A stretch of DNA of 27,689 bases from CAYNEO01 sp964396245. Lineage in GTDB: Bacteria; Zixibacteria; MSB-5A5; GN15; FEB-12. Numbering within the stretch: the stretch's first letter is position 1; every line of letters begins with the position of its first letter. Of the stretch, positions 15,324 through 23,041 are shown in pieces. A program made the position numbers and the translations under genes. The notes under the pieces were generated by a model. It searched no databases and was not told the DNA's origin. It saw only the letters and a program-made list of their open reading frames with translations. The stretch spans positions 1 through 27,689 of the forward strand of contig CAYNEO010000043.1 in NCBI GenBank assembly GCA_964396245.1. The letters run 5' to 3'.

Positions 15324-16553
15324 TCACAGCCAACGCCGGACGGTTACGTGTGCTGTCAATTGTCTGCCATCACGTTCCAGTGTGAGTGTCTTAACGTCGC
15401 CGGATCTTCCCCGGAGGGCGTCAGTTACAGCTCCCATCGTTGCACCGGTCGTTTTGAAGCTGTCGACCTGAATCAGAATATCACCCGACTGGGGCCCGGG
15501 AGCCGACGCCAACCCGTTGGTATCGGCGACCCCGATAATCAGGTAGCTGCTGTCCGGCTGAGGTTGAAGGGTCAGTCCGACGACGTCCAGATCGTGCGTG
15601 TCGAATTCACTTCCCTGCTCAAAATAGACGGCGCCATTCACGTAATCGATCTCGATCCGGAAGGCCTTGAACGCATTGGGTCCGAGGAATCCGTCTACCG
15701 GCCGTGCGGTCTTTGTCGAATACCACTCACCCAGAGAATGGCCGCCGAAGAAGTCAGGGAGTCCCGCAAGGGCGACCTCTTTCAGTTTGACGCCGCCCCA
15801 GTCAATTTCGGGCAGGCGCACCATCGGCCACGAAGGCTCCTCCGGCCACCATCCCCAGATATTGGCGCAACCGACGGCACCAGTAGCGTGAGGCCATTGC
15901 GGGTGATCATCAACCAGTTTCCGCGCGATATTGCCGGAGACGAAGCTGTATGAAGCCCCATTGTCCAGGGCGAAGCTGAAGCTTTTGCCGTCAATCATCG
16001 CGTCAATCTGCACGATACCGGTGACCGTGTCGATACTTGCTTCTGTTCTGACGCCGCGCGGCTTAATTGTTGTCGATGGTGAAAGGGTGCATTCACTACG
16101 CGGATAGTCAAATATAACGTGATACCGATTCAACACGGTAGACGGCAGATTAGCGTCGCAGTGCATGGTGCTGAACAGCCAGGCCGGTTGAAACAATACA
16201 CTCGATCTTACGCCGCTGAAATCGAGAGTCAGATTGCCGATGCGTATACTGTCGGGCGGGGGCACTTCCAGAGCCCGCACGGTGGGTTCACCATTTGGCT
16301 GTTCAGTCTCTGAGAGATCAATCCCCAGATCTCGGGCAAGCGAGGGACTCATTATAAACTCGGGATTTCCGGTATCGACCCAGAGGAGAACTGTCCGCCA
16401 TGTACCGTCGGCCCGCTGCATCTCGGCGTTGACAAGCATCCGGTTGTGGTCAAGTTTCATCGGCACGACGGCGGATTGATTATCGGTTCCGCCGCACGAA
16501 AAGAGAATGGCGCTGAAAGAAATAGTTGCCCAGAACAGGGACATCCTGATCAT
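15324..16553 (-). CDS. Exported lipoprotein with two aspartyl-protease-like halves and a PDZ domain
   Basis: A 409-residue protein. Residues 1-19 form a lipoprotein signal with lipobox ILFSC (Cys20), so it is anchored to a membrane. The first retropepsin-like half (about 35-155) contains LLWVDTGNPEFIMS with DTG at 60-62. The second half (about 165-315) has FALDNGASYSFVS with DNG at 197-199, then GFLGPNAFKAFRIEIDY, a typical closing hydrophobic motif. Asn in place of Thr/Ser at the second site may weaken or alter catalysis. A PDZ domain (about 325-409) is marked by GLASAPGPQSGDILIQVD. It resembles PDZ-containing aspartyl proteases of bacteria, whose substrates are unknown. The ATG at 16553 has AAAGGAG five bases away. 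It lies between two kinase genes on the same strand. Confidence 0.82.
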   Translation of the reverse strand: MIRMSLFWATISFSAILFSCGGTDNQSAVVPMKLDHNRMLVNAEMQRADGTWRTVLLWVDTGNPEFIMSPSLARDLGIDLSETEQPNGEPTVRALEVPPPDSIRIGNLTLDFSGVRSSVLFQPAWLFSTMHCDANLPSTVLNRYHVIFDYPRSECTLSPSTTIKPRGVRTEASIDTVTGIVQIDAMIDGKSFSFALDNGASYSFVSGNIARKLVDDHPQWPHATGAVGCANIWGWWPEEPSWPMVRLPEIDWGGVKLKEVALAGLPDFFGGHSLGEWYSTKTARPVDGFLGPNAFKAFRIEIDYVNGAVYFEQGSEFDTHDLDVVGLTLQPQPDSSYLIIGVADTNGLASAPGPQSGDILIQVDSFKTTGATMGAVTDALRGRSGDVKTLTLERDGRQLTAHVTVRRWL

Positions 16554-16694
16554 ATACTCTCCTTTGACTTGCGTCTCACGGCCGGCCAGGACAGCCCTGG
16601 CACTCATGAAATTCTGCCATCAATGACGAGAGTGTTGACCGGAATGTTGCGGGGGATTGCCGGAAAAAGCGTTCTGGTTGTTCTCTTTGTCAGC

Positions 16695-18665
16695 TCACTT
16701 CATAAGTTCCGTATGCCAGTTGAGCACGACCTCAATGTCTCGTGACCGGTCGGATGGGCTGTTATCGGGTGTTATGAAAAGGAAACGCTGACCGTCGTTG
16801 GCCACGTCGTAGCCCCAGTATGTGTAGTCTGCCTGCGACGGGTGGGCGCGGCTAAAGAGTTTCGTCGGGGCCCCGTATGAGAAACCGTTTTTGAAATCAA
16901 CTTTTACGCTGGTGAAATCGTCGCCGTCAAAGAAGAAAATTTCATCACCGGTCGGGCTCCACCGGGCCATCTCCCCGCTGGGACTGAGCCGCCATCGCGT
17001 GCCCTTGCGCTCGATATCATACACAAATATACCCCGGTCCGGGCTCCCCATCCCTGAGGCGAGGTAATACCGGCCGTTGGGCGAAACGCCTCCGGACATG
17101 AGTATCCACGGAACGGAAAAGACGACTTCGGGTTCACTCGANNNNNNNNNNNNNNNNNNNNNNNNNNNNNNNNNNNNNNNNNNNNNNNNNNNNNNNNNNN
17201 NNNNNNNNNNNNNNNNNNNNNNNNNNNNNNNNNNNNNNNNNCTCTCACCCACGGAAGTATCCGGAGCCACGGCGATTTTCGGTTCCCCTCCGGCAGCCGA
17301 TACCTGCCCAATCCTGTTGCCACCTTCGTAGTCGTCAAACAGAATTATGTTGTCTTTGCCCCAGTTGCCATCCGCGCCTCTGGCCTTACAGATTACTTGC
17401 GAAGGGCCTCCGAATACCGGAATCTTCTTGATCTGGCTCCGCGTCGACTCGAAGAACGCCAGGTATTTGCTGTCCGGGGACCAGAACGGACGGTATGTAT
17501 TCTCCGTACCGGGCAAAGGGAAGGCGTCTTGAGAATTGAGCGGGCGGACGTATATGTTCGAGGTGCCGGAACTGTCGAATCCGAGAAAGGCAAGGTACTT
17601 ACCATCGGGAGACATTATCGGCCAGTCGACACGGGCGACGTTTCCCGGTTTGTGAATCGTGAAGCGCACGGTTTTCGGTTCCGGTGTCTCCTGCGTGATC
17701 AGCCGTATGCCAAGCGCCAGGGCGACCACAGCGGCTACTGTTGCGACCAGCCACGCCAGTCGCATGCGAAATCGCCGACGCGAGGACACCGGTCTCGATA
17801 TTCCGGCCTGTGAACCGGCTGAGGCAATCCAATCAAGTTCATCTTTCAGGTCGCCGGCCGTTTGCCACCGCTTATCCGGGTCTTTCTGGAGACATTTCTT
17901 GATGAGCCGATCAAGGGCGGGGGGAGAGGTTGGAAGCAGTTCACTAACCGATCGCGGCTCTTCCTTCATGATGGATCCGATGAGGCTGGCCTTGCTTGTG
18001 CCGGAAAAAGCGCGGTGGCCGGTGACCATCTCGTACAGTGTGGCGCCGAAGGCGAATATGTCGCTGCGGGCATCGGCTTCCTGACCTTCGAGTTGTTCCG
18101 GAGACATGTACTGCAGTGTTCCGACGATTGCCCCGGCGCCTGTCACCGGGGTGGTCTCGGTCTGATCGCCCATTCCGGTCACGGCATCCGCCTGAAGCTT
18201 CGCCAGCCCGAAATCCAGAAGTTTGGCGCCTTCTTTGGTTAGCGAGACATTGCCCGGTTTCAGGTCTCGATGGACCAGTCCCTTGCGGTGGGCCGCCTCC
18301 AGCGCGCCCGCGATCTGGCCGGCGATTTCAAGGGCTTGAGCAGTTTCGAGTCTGCCTTTTTTCAGGCGGTCTTCGAGCGTTTCGCCCTCGAGGTACTCCA
18401 TTACGATGTAGTTGATATTGTCCTGGTGACCGACGTCGTACAACACACAGATGTTGGGATGATTGAGGCTGGAGACGATTTTTGCCTCACGCTCGAATCG
18501 CGCTCTGGCCTCGGGATTGATAGCCGTATGTGCGGGCAATACCTTGATGGCGACGATCCGGTCGAGCCGCGTATCCCGGGCGCGATACACCTCGCCCATT
18601 CCCCCGCTTCCGGCAGTCGATTCGATTTCATAGGGACCGAGCTTATGACCATTGGCAAGTGTCAT
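16695..18665 (-). CDS. Membrane Ser/Thr protein kinase with PD40 (TolB-like) propeller; interrupted by assembly gap
   Basis: A Hanks-type kinase whose N-terminal cytosolic domain (about 11-275) carries GSGGMGEVY, Lys41 in AIKV, HRDLKPGN with Asp134, DFG at 151-153, and MSPEQ at 187-191. One transmembrane helix spans about 303-322 after an Arg-rich stretch, which places the C-terminal part outside the cytosol. That part has PD40/WD40-like blades, for example MSPDGKYLAFLGF, WSPDSKYLAFFES, VSPNGRYYLASG and WSPTGDEIFFFDG. An unresolved stretch of 100 N (17142-17241) lies inside the propeller; the reading frame is coherent on both sides. As assembled it is 656 residues, short for this architecture, so blades may be missing. 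The ATG at 18665 has GGGGA five bases upstream. A near-perfect palindrome sits just upstream (18691-18710). Confidence 0.9.
   Translation of the reverse strand: MTLANGHKLGPYEIESTAGSGGMGEVYRARDTRLDRIVAIKVLPAHTAINPEARARFEREAKIVSSLNHPNICVLYDVGHQDNINYIVMEYLEGETLEDRLKKGRLETAQALEIAGQIAGALEAAHRKGLVHRDLKPGNVSLTKEGAKLLDFGLAKLQADAVTGMGDQTETTPVTGAGAIVGTLQYMSPEQLEGQEADARSDIFAFGATLYEMVTGHRAFSGTSKASLIGSIMKEEPRSVSELLPTSPPALDRLIKKCLQKDPDKRWQTAGDLKDELDWIASAGSQAGISRPVSSRRRFRMRLAWLVATVAAVVALALGIRLITQETPEPKTVRFTIHKPGNVARVDWPIMSPDGKYLAFLGFDSSGTSNIYVRPLNSQDAFPLPGTENTYRPFWSPDSKYLAFFESTRSQIKKIPVFGGPSQVICKARGADGNWGKDNIILFDDYEGGNRIGQVSAAGGEPKIAVAPDTSVGEXXXXXXXXXXXXXXXXXXXXXXXXXXXXXXXXXXSSEPEVVFSVPWILMSGGVSPNGRYYLASGMGSPDRGIFVYDIERKGTRWRLSPSGEMARWSPTGDEIFFFDGDDFTSVKVDFKNGFSYGAPTKLFSRAHPSQADYTYWGYDVANDGQRFLFITPDNSPSDRSRDIEVVLNWHTELMK
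17142..17241. other. Assembly gap of 100 N
   Basis: Exactly 100 undetermined bases, the usual placeholder for a gap of unknown size in scaffolding. It falls inside the PD40 propeller of the membrane kinase. Both flanks translate in one frame, so the true missing length should be 3n+1 if no error flanks the gap. Confidence 0.98.
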
Positions 18666-18690
18666 ATCATTCCCCGAATTGATAATTAAT

Positions 18691-18710
18691 GGGTCTCCCC
18701 GGGGAAACCC
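18691..18710. promoter_or_regulatory. 20 bp near-perfect palindrome upstream of the membrane kinase
   Basis: GGGTCTCCCC followed directly by GGGGAAACCC pairs at nine of ten positions; only position 5 against 16 mismatches. It begins 26 bp before the kinase start codon on the minus strand. It could be a dimeric-repressor operator over the promoter or leader, or a hairpin-forming leader element. The regulator is unknown. Confidence 0.5.
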
Positions 18711-19013
18711 TGTCGCCATACACTTACTCGAGACGCCGCTTATGTTATATCGAAAATTTGTAATTGGTAGTGGGGGGGTGCAGGTTCAATGGCTGCGTTC
18801 GTTCAAACACACCTGCCTTATCACCCTCGCACCGCCGCTACAGGTTGCTTGCCGGGTGCGTCCTTCCCATATAATTCAAATATTACCACTTTTGGACAGG
18901 TTTGCAACTCATATTCGCGTCCGTTAGGTTTCCTGGCCATCACCTCCCCCCGTCAGCTCCCTCTCCGCCGGCCGGAGTTTCCTGCGGCTTCCGGTGAAAA
19001 CGAGAGTCAGCGT

Positions 19014-19043
19014 TTGCCTTGTTGCCACAAAACTCTTTATCAT
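19014..19043 (+). promoter_or_regulatory. Possible sigma-70-like promoter
   Basis: TTGCCT (19014-19019) and TATCAT (19038-19043) match -35 and -10 at 4/6 and 5/6 positions with an 18 bp spacer. Transcription would begin near 19050, about 100 bases before the GTG at 19151. This is consensus matching only. Confidence 0.35.
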
Positions 19044-19150
19044 TTCCCAGCACATCTGCGCGCATGACAGGAGCTGGATGAACAGCTTTCGGCCCCCATC
19101 CGTCTATTTGTCGAAGGAAATATCCGAGGGAAGCTACGGAGGGATTCACT

Positions 19151-19978
19151 GTGAAAATGCGGACGCTCATCCGGGGCGCCTCAATCTGTGCCGGGGCGCT
19201 CTTTGTTGTTTTGGTGGCGAAACGAGAACCCCCCGTGATGAGCCAGTCCCACGTGCAGAAAACGGTCGATGAAATCCGCCACCTCAATGAACAACAGGAG
19301 CTTCCGGATCATTTTGCCAGTTCCCGAGCGTCGGGACTCCAATATCATTTGAGGCATCCCGACGATTTTGATCCCAATCGGTATTTCCGGAAACTCAATC
19401 ACCTTCACATGGAACCCGGATATACCCTGGACTATATCTACCGATGCTGGGGCGGTGACGGGTGCCCCGTTGCTTATGCACGGAAAGAAGGGGAGACCGA
19501 TACGATGCTGTATGCCCGGCTGTGGCCCGACAGCCTGGGAGGCTACGATGAAGAAGAAATCCACTCGCTCGTCGGAGATGTGCTAAACCATGTAATTGCC
19601 GACGGTACTCCAGAGGGTTTTTTCCAGTTGGCCGTATTTGTCATCATGGGAGGTCAGTTCTACCTGGCGTGGCACGCCCTTTACAATGACCGTCGGATCC
19701 TCTGTGACGAAAGTGCTCTGCGCGACCTTATCAATGATCTGAAGCGAACCAATTACGGCACTGAGCCTTCGCAGGATCTGGTTTCTGCCGCTTTCGATCT
19801 CGATCTGGCTCCGAGGATCACCATGACAGATTCAACTTGCATTGTGTCGTTAGTCACTTTCTCAAAATGGAAAGGTTTTGCGCGCGAAAGATATTCGTGC
19901 AGACGACGATTTCCTCATGTGCTCGAGTGTGTTGAGGTTCATGTCGAACTTCAATACGATTGTCGCATTGCCTTTTGA
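19151..19978 (+). CDS. Membrane-anchored or exported hypothetical protein (275 aa)
   Basis: I do not recognise the family with confidence. Residues 1-23 form a basic then hydrophobic N-terminal segment (IRGASICAGALFVVLVA), which may be an uncleaved anchor or a signal peptide. The soluble part contains a Trp/Gly/Cys-rich patch YRCWGGDGCPVAYARKEG near residue 100, acidic helices around 130-150, and a C-terminal beta-rich stretch with FSKWKGFARERYS and a closing YDCRIAF. No catalytic motif stands out. The GTG at 19151 has GGAGG eight bases upstream; ATG at 19157 is an alternative. I considered a late frameshift, but the annotated C-terminus reads as paired strands and ends naturally. Probably monocistronic. 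Confidence 0.65.
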   Translation: MKMRTLIRGASICAGALFVVLVAKREPPVMSQSHVQKTVDEIRHLNEQQELPDHFASSRASGLQYHLRHPDDFDPNRYFRKLNHLHMEPGYTLDYIYRCWGGDGCPVAYARKEGETDTMLYARLWPDSLGGYDEEEIHSLVGDVLNHVIADGTPEGFFQLAVFVIMGGQFYLAWHALYNDRRILCDESALRDLINDLKRTNYGTEPSQDLVSAAFDLDLAPRITMTDSTCIVSLVTFSKWKGFARERYSCRRRFPHVLECVEVHVELQYDCRIAF

Positions 19979-20355
19979 GCCAATGTCGTCGAAGGCGTTG
20001 GCGGGAGACCGAGCCCCCCTTCCACCTTTATCCAGCCGGAAATTTTGTCAAAAAAACAAAAACAACGACTAATCCCGGGTCTCTGTGCGTCGTATAAGTA
20101 GGATAAAGAGAAAGGAGACCGATAAAGGCCACGTTAGGCCTGCCGGGCGCCGAGTACACGTTCGTCCATCCGGTGCCGCCGCCGGATTGAACCAATGTCG
20201 TTGCTACTATCGGCGCCGTCCGGCGACTTTCCTCTTGTCCGACATCATCGAACGACGTTCGCATACTAACATTCATCTATAATGCCCATCCCGAGACAAT
20301 CATTTTCGATTATCCCGGGCGAAATCTAGTGATCGAAGAATGAAAAGGTGATCGT
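19979..20355. other. Intergenic region upstream of the FAD oxidase
   Basis: No gene is supported in this 377 bp gap. It contains a C-rich run near 20013-20020, an A-rich run near 20048-20065, the 13 bp palindrome at 20249-20261, and a perfect -10-like TATAAT at 20278-20283. A 50-codon stop-free stretch at 20191-20340 looks somewhat protein-like but has no start. Confidence 0.55.
20249..20283 (+). promoter_or_regulatory. Candidate regulated promoter: palindrome plus TATAAT
   Basis: CGAACG-A-CGTTCG (20249-20261) is a perfect 13 bp palindrome. It occupies the -35 position relative to a perfect TATAAT at 20278-20283, while no good -35 hexamer is present. Start of transcription would be near 20290, about 66 bases before the oxidase ATG. 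The arrangement would fit control by a dimeric regulator binding at -35. Confidence 0.4.
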
Positions 20356-21783
20356 ATGGCAACCCAGATGGCGACAGTTGACGGCGGTCGTGTGAGCGTG
20401 GAAGACGATGCCCTCCAGCAGCTTACCTCGACCATCCACGGAGAGGTGTTGACTTCCAGTGATCCGCGGTGTGCGGAGAATCCGATTTACAACAAAATGA
20501 ACCAGCGCAAGCCGGGACTGATAGTCCGCTGCACGGGGACGGCCGATGTGGTCGACGCGGTGAATTTCGCCCGTGAACGCGGCCTGACGGTGGCAGTGCG
20601 GGGCGGCGGCCATTCGGTAGCGGGACATTCCAGTTGCGAGGGAGGCATGGTTATCGATCTCACCCGTATGCGGGGTGTCGATGTCGACCCGGAGGCGAGA
20701 ATCGCCCGTGTGCAGGGAGGCGCTAACTGGGGGGACCTTGACCGTGAAACCCAGGCTTTCGGACTTATTGTGCCGGGCGGCGTTGTGTCCGACACCGGCG
20801 TGGCGGGCCTTACGCTCGGCGGAGGGCAGGGGTGGGTGCGCAGGAAGTACGGTTTGACCATTGACAGCCTCCTGTCGGCGCAGGTGGTTTGCGCCGACGG
20901 TGTTGTCCGAAAAGCTTCCCAGACATCCGAGCCCGACCTTTTCTGGGCTATTCGCGGCGGGGGCGGCAATTTCGGCATTGTCACGTCGTTCGAATTCCGG
21001 CTTCATCCGCTGGGACCGATTGTCGGTTTCGCGGGCGTGTTCTATCCCGTACGCGACGCCGCTCAAGTAATCAGACGATGGCGTGATTGTGTGGTAAAAT
21101 TCCCGGATGAGATTACTTCGGCCGCGGTGTCCATTACCTTGCCGGCGGCGCCGGAGCTGCCGGAGCCGGTCCATAATCAGCCCTGTCTGCTGACCGGCGG
21201 CGTGTACGTGGGCGATCCGGAAGAGGGGATGAAACTGATGCAACCGCTCAGGGAACTGGGTACGCCGCTGGCCGATATCTCTCAACCGATGCCCTTCAAG
21301 ATGGTTCAAACAGCTTTCGACCCGATGTTTCCACGGGGCAGATACCAGAGTTACTGGAAGTCACAGTATCTGGATACGCTTCCGGACGCGGCGATTGATG
21401 TTATCTCGGAGCGAATGAATCAGCGCCCGCACCCGATGACCATGGTCAATACGTTCCACATGGGCGGCGCCATCAACAGGGTCAACCCCGGCGATACTGC
21501 CTTCCCGGAGCGTTCCGCGCAGTGGTTGTCGTCGATTGACGGAAACTGGGAAGATCCCAGGGAGAACGAAGCGAATATCGCCTGGGTGCGCGAGGGTTTT
21601 GACAAAATCGCGCCATACTCGAAAGGCACAACCTACACCAATTTCACCAGTCAGGCAGATGAAACGTCCGAGGCGATCACCGCACACGCTTACGGTGAGA
21701 ACATGAAGCGGTTGAGGAAAATCAAGGCAGTTTACGACCCGAGCAATTTCTTCCGGTTGAATCCGAATATCACGCCGGCATAG
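20356..21783 (+). CDS. FAD-linked oxidoreductase (berberine bridge enzyme-like)
   Basis: A 475-residue flavoenzyme of the FAD_binding_4/BBE family. The N-terminal FAD domain contains VRGGGHSVAGHSS, with His86 the expected site of covalent FAD attachment through the 8-alpha position. LTLGGGQGWVRRKYGL (about 151-166) is the second conserved FAD loop; the preceding PGGVVSDTG lacks the Cys used for a second bond, so attachment would be by His only. RGGGGNFGIVTSFEFRLH (about 205-222) follows, and the C-terminal BBE segment ends FFRLNPNI. No signal peptide is visible. Substrates in this family include sugars, alcohols and alkaloid-like compounds; this one is not inferable. AAGG lies seven bases before the ATG at 20356. 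Probably monocistronic. Confidence 0.92.
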   Translation: MATQMATVDGGRVSVEDDALQQLTSTIHGEVLTSSDPRCAENPIYNKMNQRKPGLIVRCTGTADVVDAVNFARERGLTVAVRGGGHSVAGHSSCEGGMVIDLTRMRGVDVDPEARIARVQGGANWGDLDRETQAFGLIVPGGVVSDTGVAGLTLGGGQGWVRRKYGLTIDSLLSAQVVCADGVVRKASQTSEPDLFWAIRGGGGNFGIVTSFEFRLHPLGPIVGFAGVFYPVRDAAQVIRRWRDCVVKFPDEITSAAVSITLPAAPELPEPVHNQPCLLTGGVYVGDPEEGMKLMQPLRELGTPLADISQPMPFKMVQTAFDPMFPRGRYQSYWKSQYLDTLPDAAIDVISERMNQRPHPMTMVNTFHMGGAINRVNPGDTAFPERSAQWLSSIDGNWEDPRENEANIAWVREGFDKIAPYSKGTTYTNFTSQADETSEAITAHAYGENMKRLRKIKAVYDPSNFFRLNPNITPA

Positions 21784-21792
21784 GCCGGCGTG
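21771..21792. terminator. Perfect 9 bp hairpin across the oxidase stop codon
   Basis: CACGCCGGC (21771-21779) and GCCGGCGTG (21784-21792) are perfect complements with a four-base loop ATAG that includes the TAG stop. It lies between two convergent genes, so it may end transcription in both directions. No T-tract follows on the plus strand, so termination may need Rho or other help. Confidence 0.45.
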
Positions 21793-21805
21793 CGGGCCGG
21801 TACTA

Positions 21806-22147
21806 TCAGTCGCCCAGTCCGCTGTCCCATTCGAAAACGGTTACCCTGAAGTGGTGGTACTCATCGCTCAGGTAGTCGGCTATGGCATCGAGCATTGGCA
21901 GGGCGGGGTAGTGATATTCCTCCGTCCCCGACGGCCAGAAAGCGTTCTTGCGGTACCGGTGATGCAGTTCTCGGAACTCGCACGGTTTGAGAACAGCGAT
22001 ATAATCATCGTAACCCTGCATTTCGGGTTGGTACTTGAATCTCTCGTCGTCCATCAATTCCCGGGTGTTCCACCAGGACACCTCGATCGTCAGCATGGGC
22101 GAGGTAGCCGGGAACCGGTACGCCTCGACTCGGACAGAAAAGGCCAT
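21806..22147 (-). CDS. Small hypothetical protein (113 aa)
   Basis: An unrecognised cytosolic protein rich in aromatic and charged residues, for example IEVSWWNTRELM near 21-32 and a C-terminal YHHFRVTVFEWDSGLGD. No signal peptide, membrane segment or catalytic motif is evident. The ATG at 22147 is supported by a strong AAAGGAGG six bases upstream, so translation is likely. It is convergent with the FAD oxidase across only 22 bp, and its promoter must lie in the intergenic region to the right. Confidence 0.7.
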   Translation of the reverse strand: MAFSVRVEAYRFPATSPMLTIEVSWWNTRELMDDERFKYQPEMQGYDDYIAVLKPCEFRELHHRYRKNAFWPSGTEEYHYPALPMLDAIADYLSDEYHHFRVTVFEWDSGLGD

Positions 22148-22534
22148 CAGGCGCCTCCTTTGATTTAGTTTTTTGGGGTTTTGAGCGGATTAATTGTCTG
22201 TACGGGTGACTCCCCGAACACGGGGTTTCATTCGGTTTGTCGACCGCTCTTCCCTTATGTATCAGTCCGTTACGTCACTTGATGACGTATCCCGGGAAAA
22301 TACCAGAAATTCTGCTAATTTTTTGAGGGGAAAATCCGATGAAACCAAACATAATAGAGTGCATCAGTCTGTTTTTTTGGAACCGGTGGCGGCTGAGATC
22401 AGTTTAAAAGACTGCAATCGCCCGAAATCGGGTCGGGTCAATCACAAAGCTGGATCAGAGGCGTCACGTCTATCGTCAATCGATATCGGTTACTTGAGTA
22501 CGAACGAACAGCGCCCTAACGAAAGGGATAGTGT
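22148..22534. other. Intergenic region between a divergent hypothetical gene and the redox operon
   Basis: This 387 bp region should hold promoters for both directions. The clearest element is the inverted repeat at 22271-22289. A long stop-free plus-strand frame runs into the thioredoxin start but has unconvincing composition. No good sigma-70 pair was found. Confidence 0.5.
22271..22289. promoter_or_regulatory. Inverted repeat TACGTCA-5-TGACGTA
   Basis: Perfect 7 bp arms separated by five bases (CTTGA), about 125 bp from the start of the small hypothetical gene and 246 bp from the thioredoxin start. It has the shape of a dimeric-regulator operator and could serve either gene. No regulator gene is adjacent. 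Confidence 0.4.
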
Positions 22535-23041
22535 ATGATTCTGAACCTGCGCCCGGTCCGTTTCTCAATTTCAGTCCTGATCATCTTTCTTTTGACTCTC
22601 CCTGTAGCCCAAGCCGGTGAATCCACCGATTCCGTCAATGCAATCAGGGAGGCGCTGCCGGACAGTGTTTCGCTGGACGGAAAAGTTGTCTATGTCGATT
22701 TCTGGGCTTCGTGGTGTGTTCCCTGTCGACAGTCGTTCCCATGGATGCAGAAGATATATGACAAATACCATCGCGACGGCCTGGAGATTGTAGCGGTGAA
22801 TGTCGACAAGGACCACGCTGCAGCTATGAAGTTCCTTCAGGAGCACGAAGCCGCTTTTTCCATCCTGTTCGACTCTACCGGAAGTCTCGCCAAGCTGTAC
22901 GAACTGGAGGCCATGCCGTCCTCGTTCATCTATGACCGCGACGGGCACCTTGTCCAGCGGAATCAGGGTTTCCGACAGGAGGAAACAGAAGGCGTTGAAC
23001 GCACGGTGCAGACGTTGTTGAAGCAGGGGGCCTCCGAATGA
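22535..23041 (+). CDS. Exported TlpA/ResA-like thioredoxin
   Basis: A 168-residue periplasmic thiol-disulfide protein, first gene of the four-gene redox operon. Residues 1-27 form a signal peptide ending AQA. The thioredoxin fold follows with VDFWASWCVPCRQSFPWM, the active-site pair being Cys61 and Cys64 (CVPC), and the cis-Pro loop AMPSSFIYDRDGHLV near 127-141. The TlpA/ResA type usually reduces specific extracytoplasmic disulfides. Its most likely partner here is the Cys-Gly-Cys tail of the next product. The ATG has AGGG seven bases upstream. The stop overlaps the next start by ATGA (23038-23041), indicating translational coupling. Confidence 0.93.
   Translation: MILNLRPVRFSISVLIIFLLTLPVAQAGESTDSVNAIREALPDSVSLDGKVVYVDFWASWCVPCRQSFPWMQKIYDKYHRDGLEIVAVNVDKDHAAAMKFLQEHEAAFSILFDSTGSLAKLYELEAMPSSFIYDRDGHLVQRNQGFRQEETEGVERTVQTLLKQGASE

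Larger units (their letters stand above)
18666..19150. other. Intergenic region between divergent kinase and hypothetical gene
   Basis: This 485 bp stretch contains no gene I can support. It carries the palindrome at 18691-18710 next to the kinase start and a plausible plus-strand promoter at 19014-19043. A run of seven G at about 18772-18778 is the only other notable feature. Confidence 0.6.

Noticed and set aside
19878..20072. Possible frameshift near the end of the 275-residue hypothetical gene, with an alternative frame continuing
   Set aside because: The existing frame gives coherent beta-strand-like sequence up to a natural stop, whereas the alternative becomes Pro/Lys-rich and low in quality.
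20028..20276. 82-codon minus-strand frame in the gap before the FAD oxidase
   Set aside because: No ribosome binding site, no recognisable motif, and it overlaps the candidate promoter elements.
22339..22407. 22-codon ORF with an AGGGGA site upstream of the redox operon
   Set aside because: Too short to judge, with no conserved feature; likely chance.
22194..22538. 114-codon plus-strand frame that ends in an ATGA overlap with the thioredoxin start
   Set aside because: It starts at TTG without a ribosome binding site, and its composition (very rich in Ser, Arg and Asn, few hydrophobic blocks) looks non-coding. The overlap is suggestive only.
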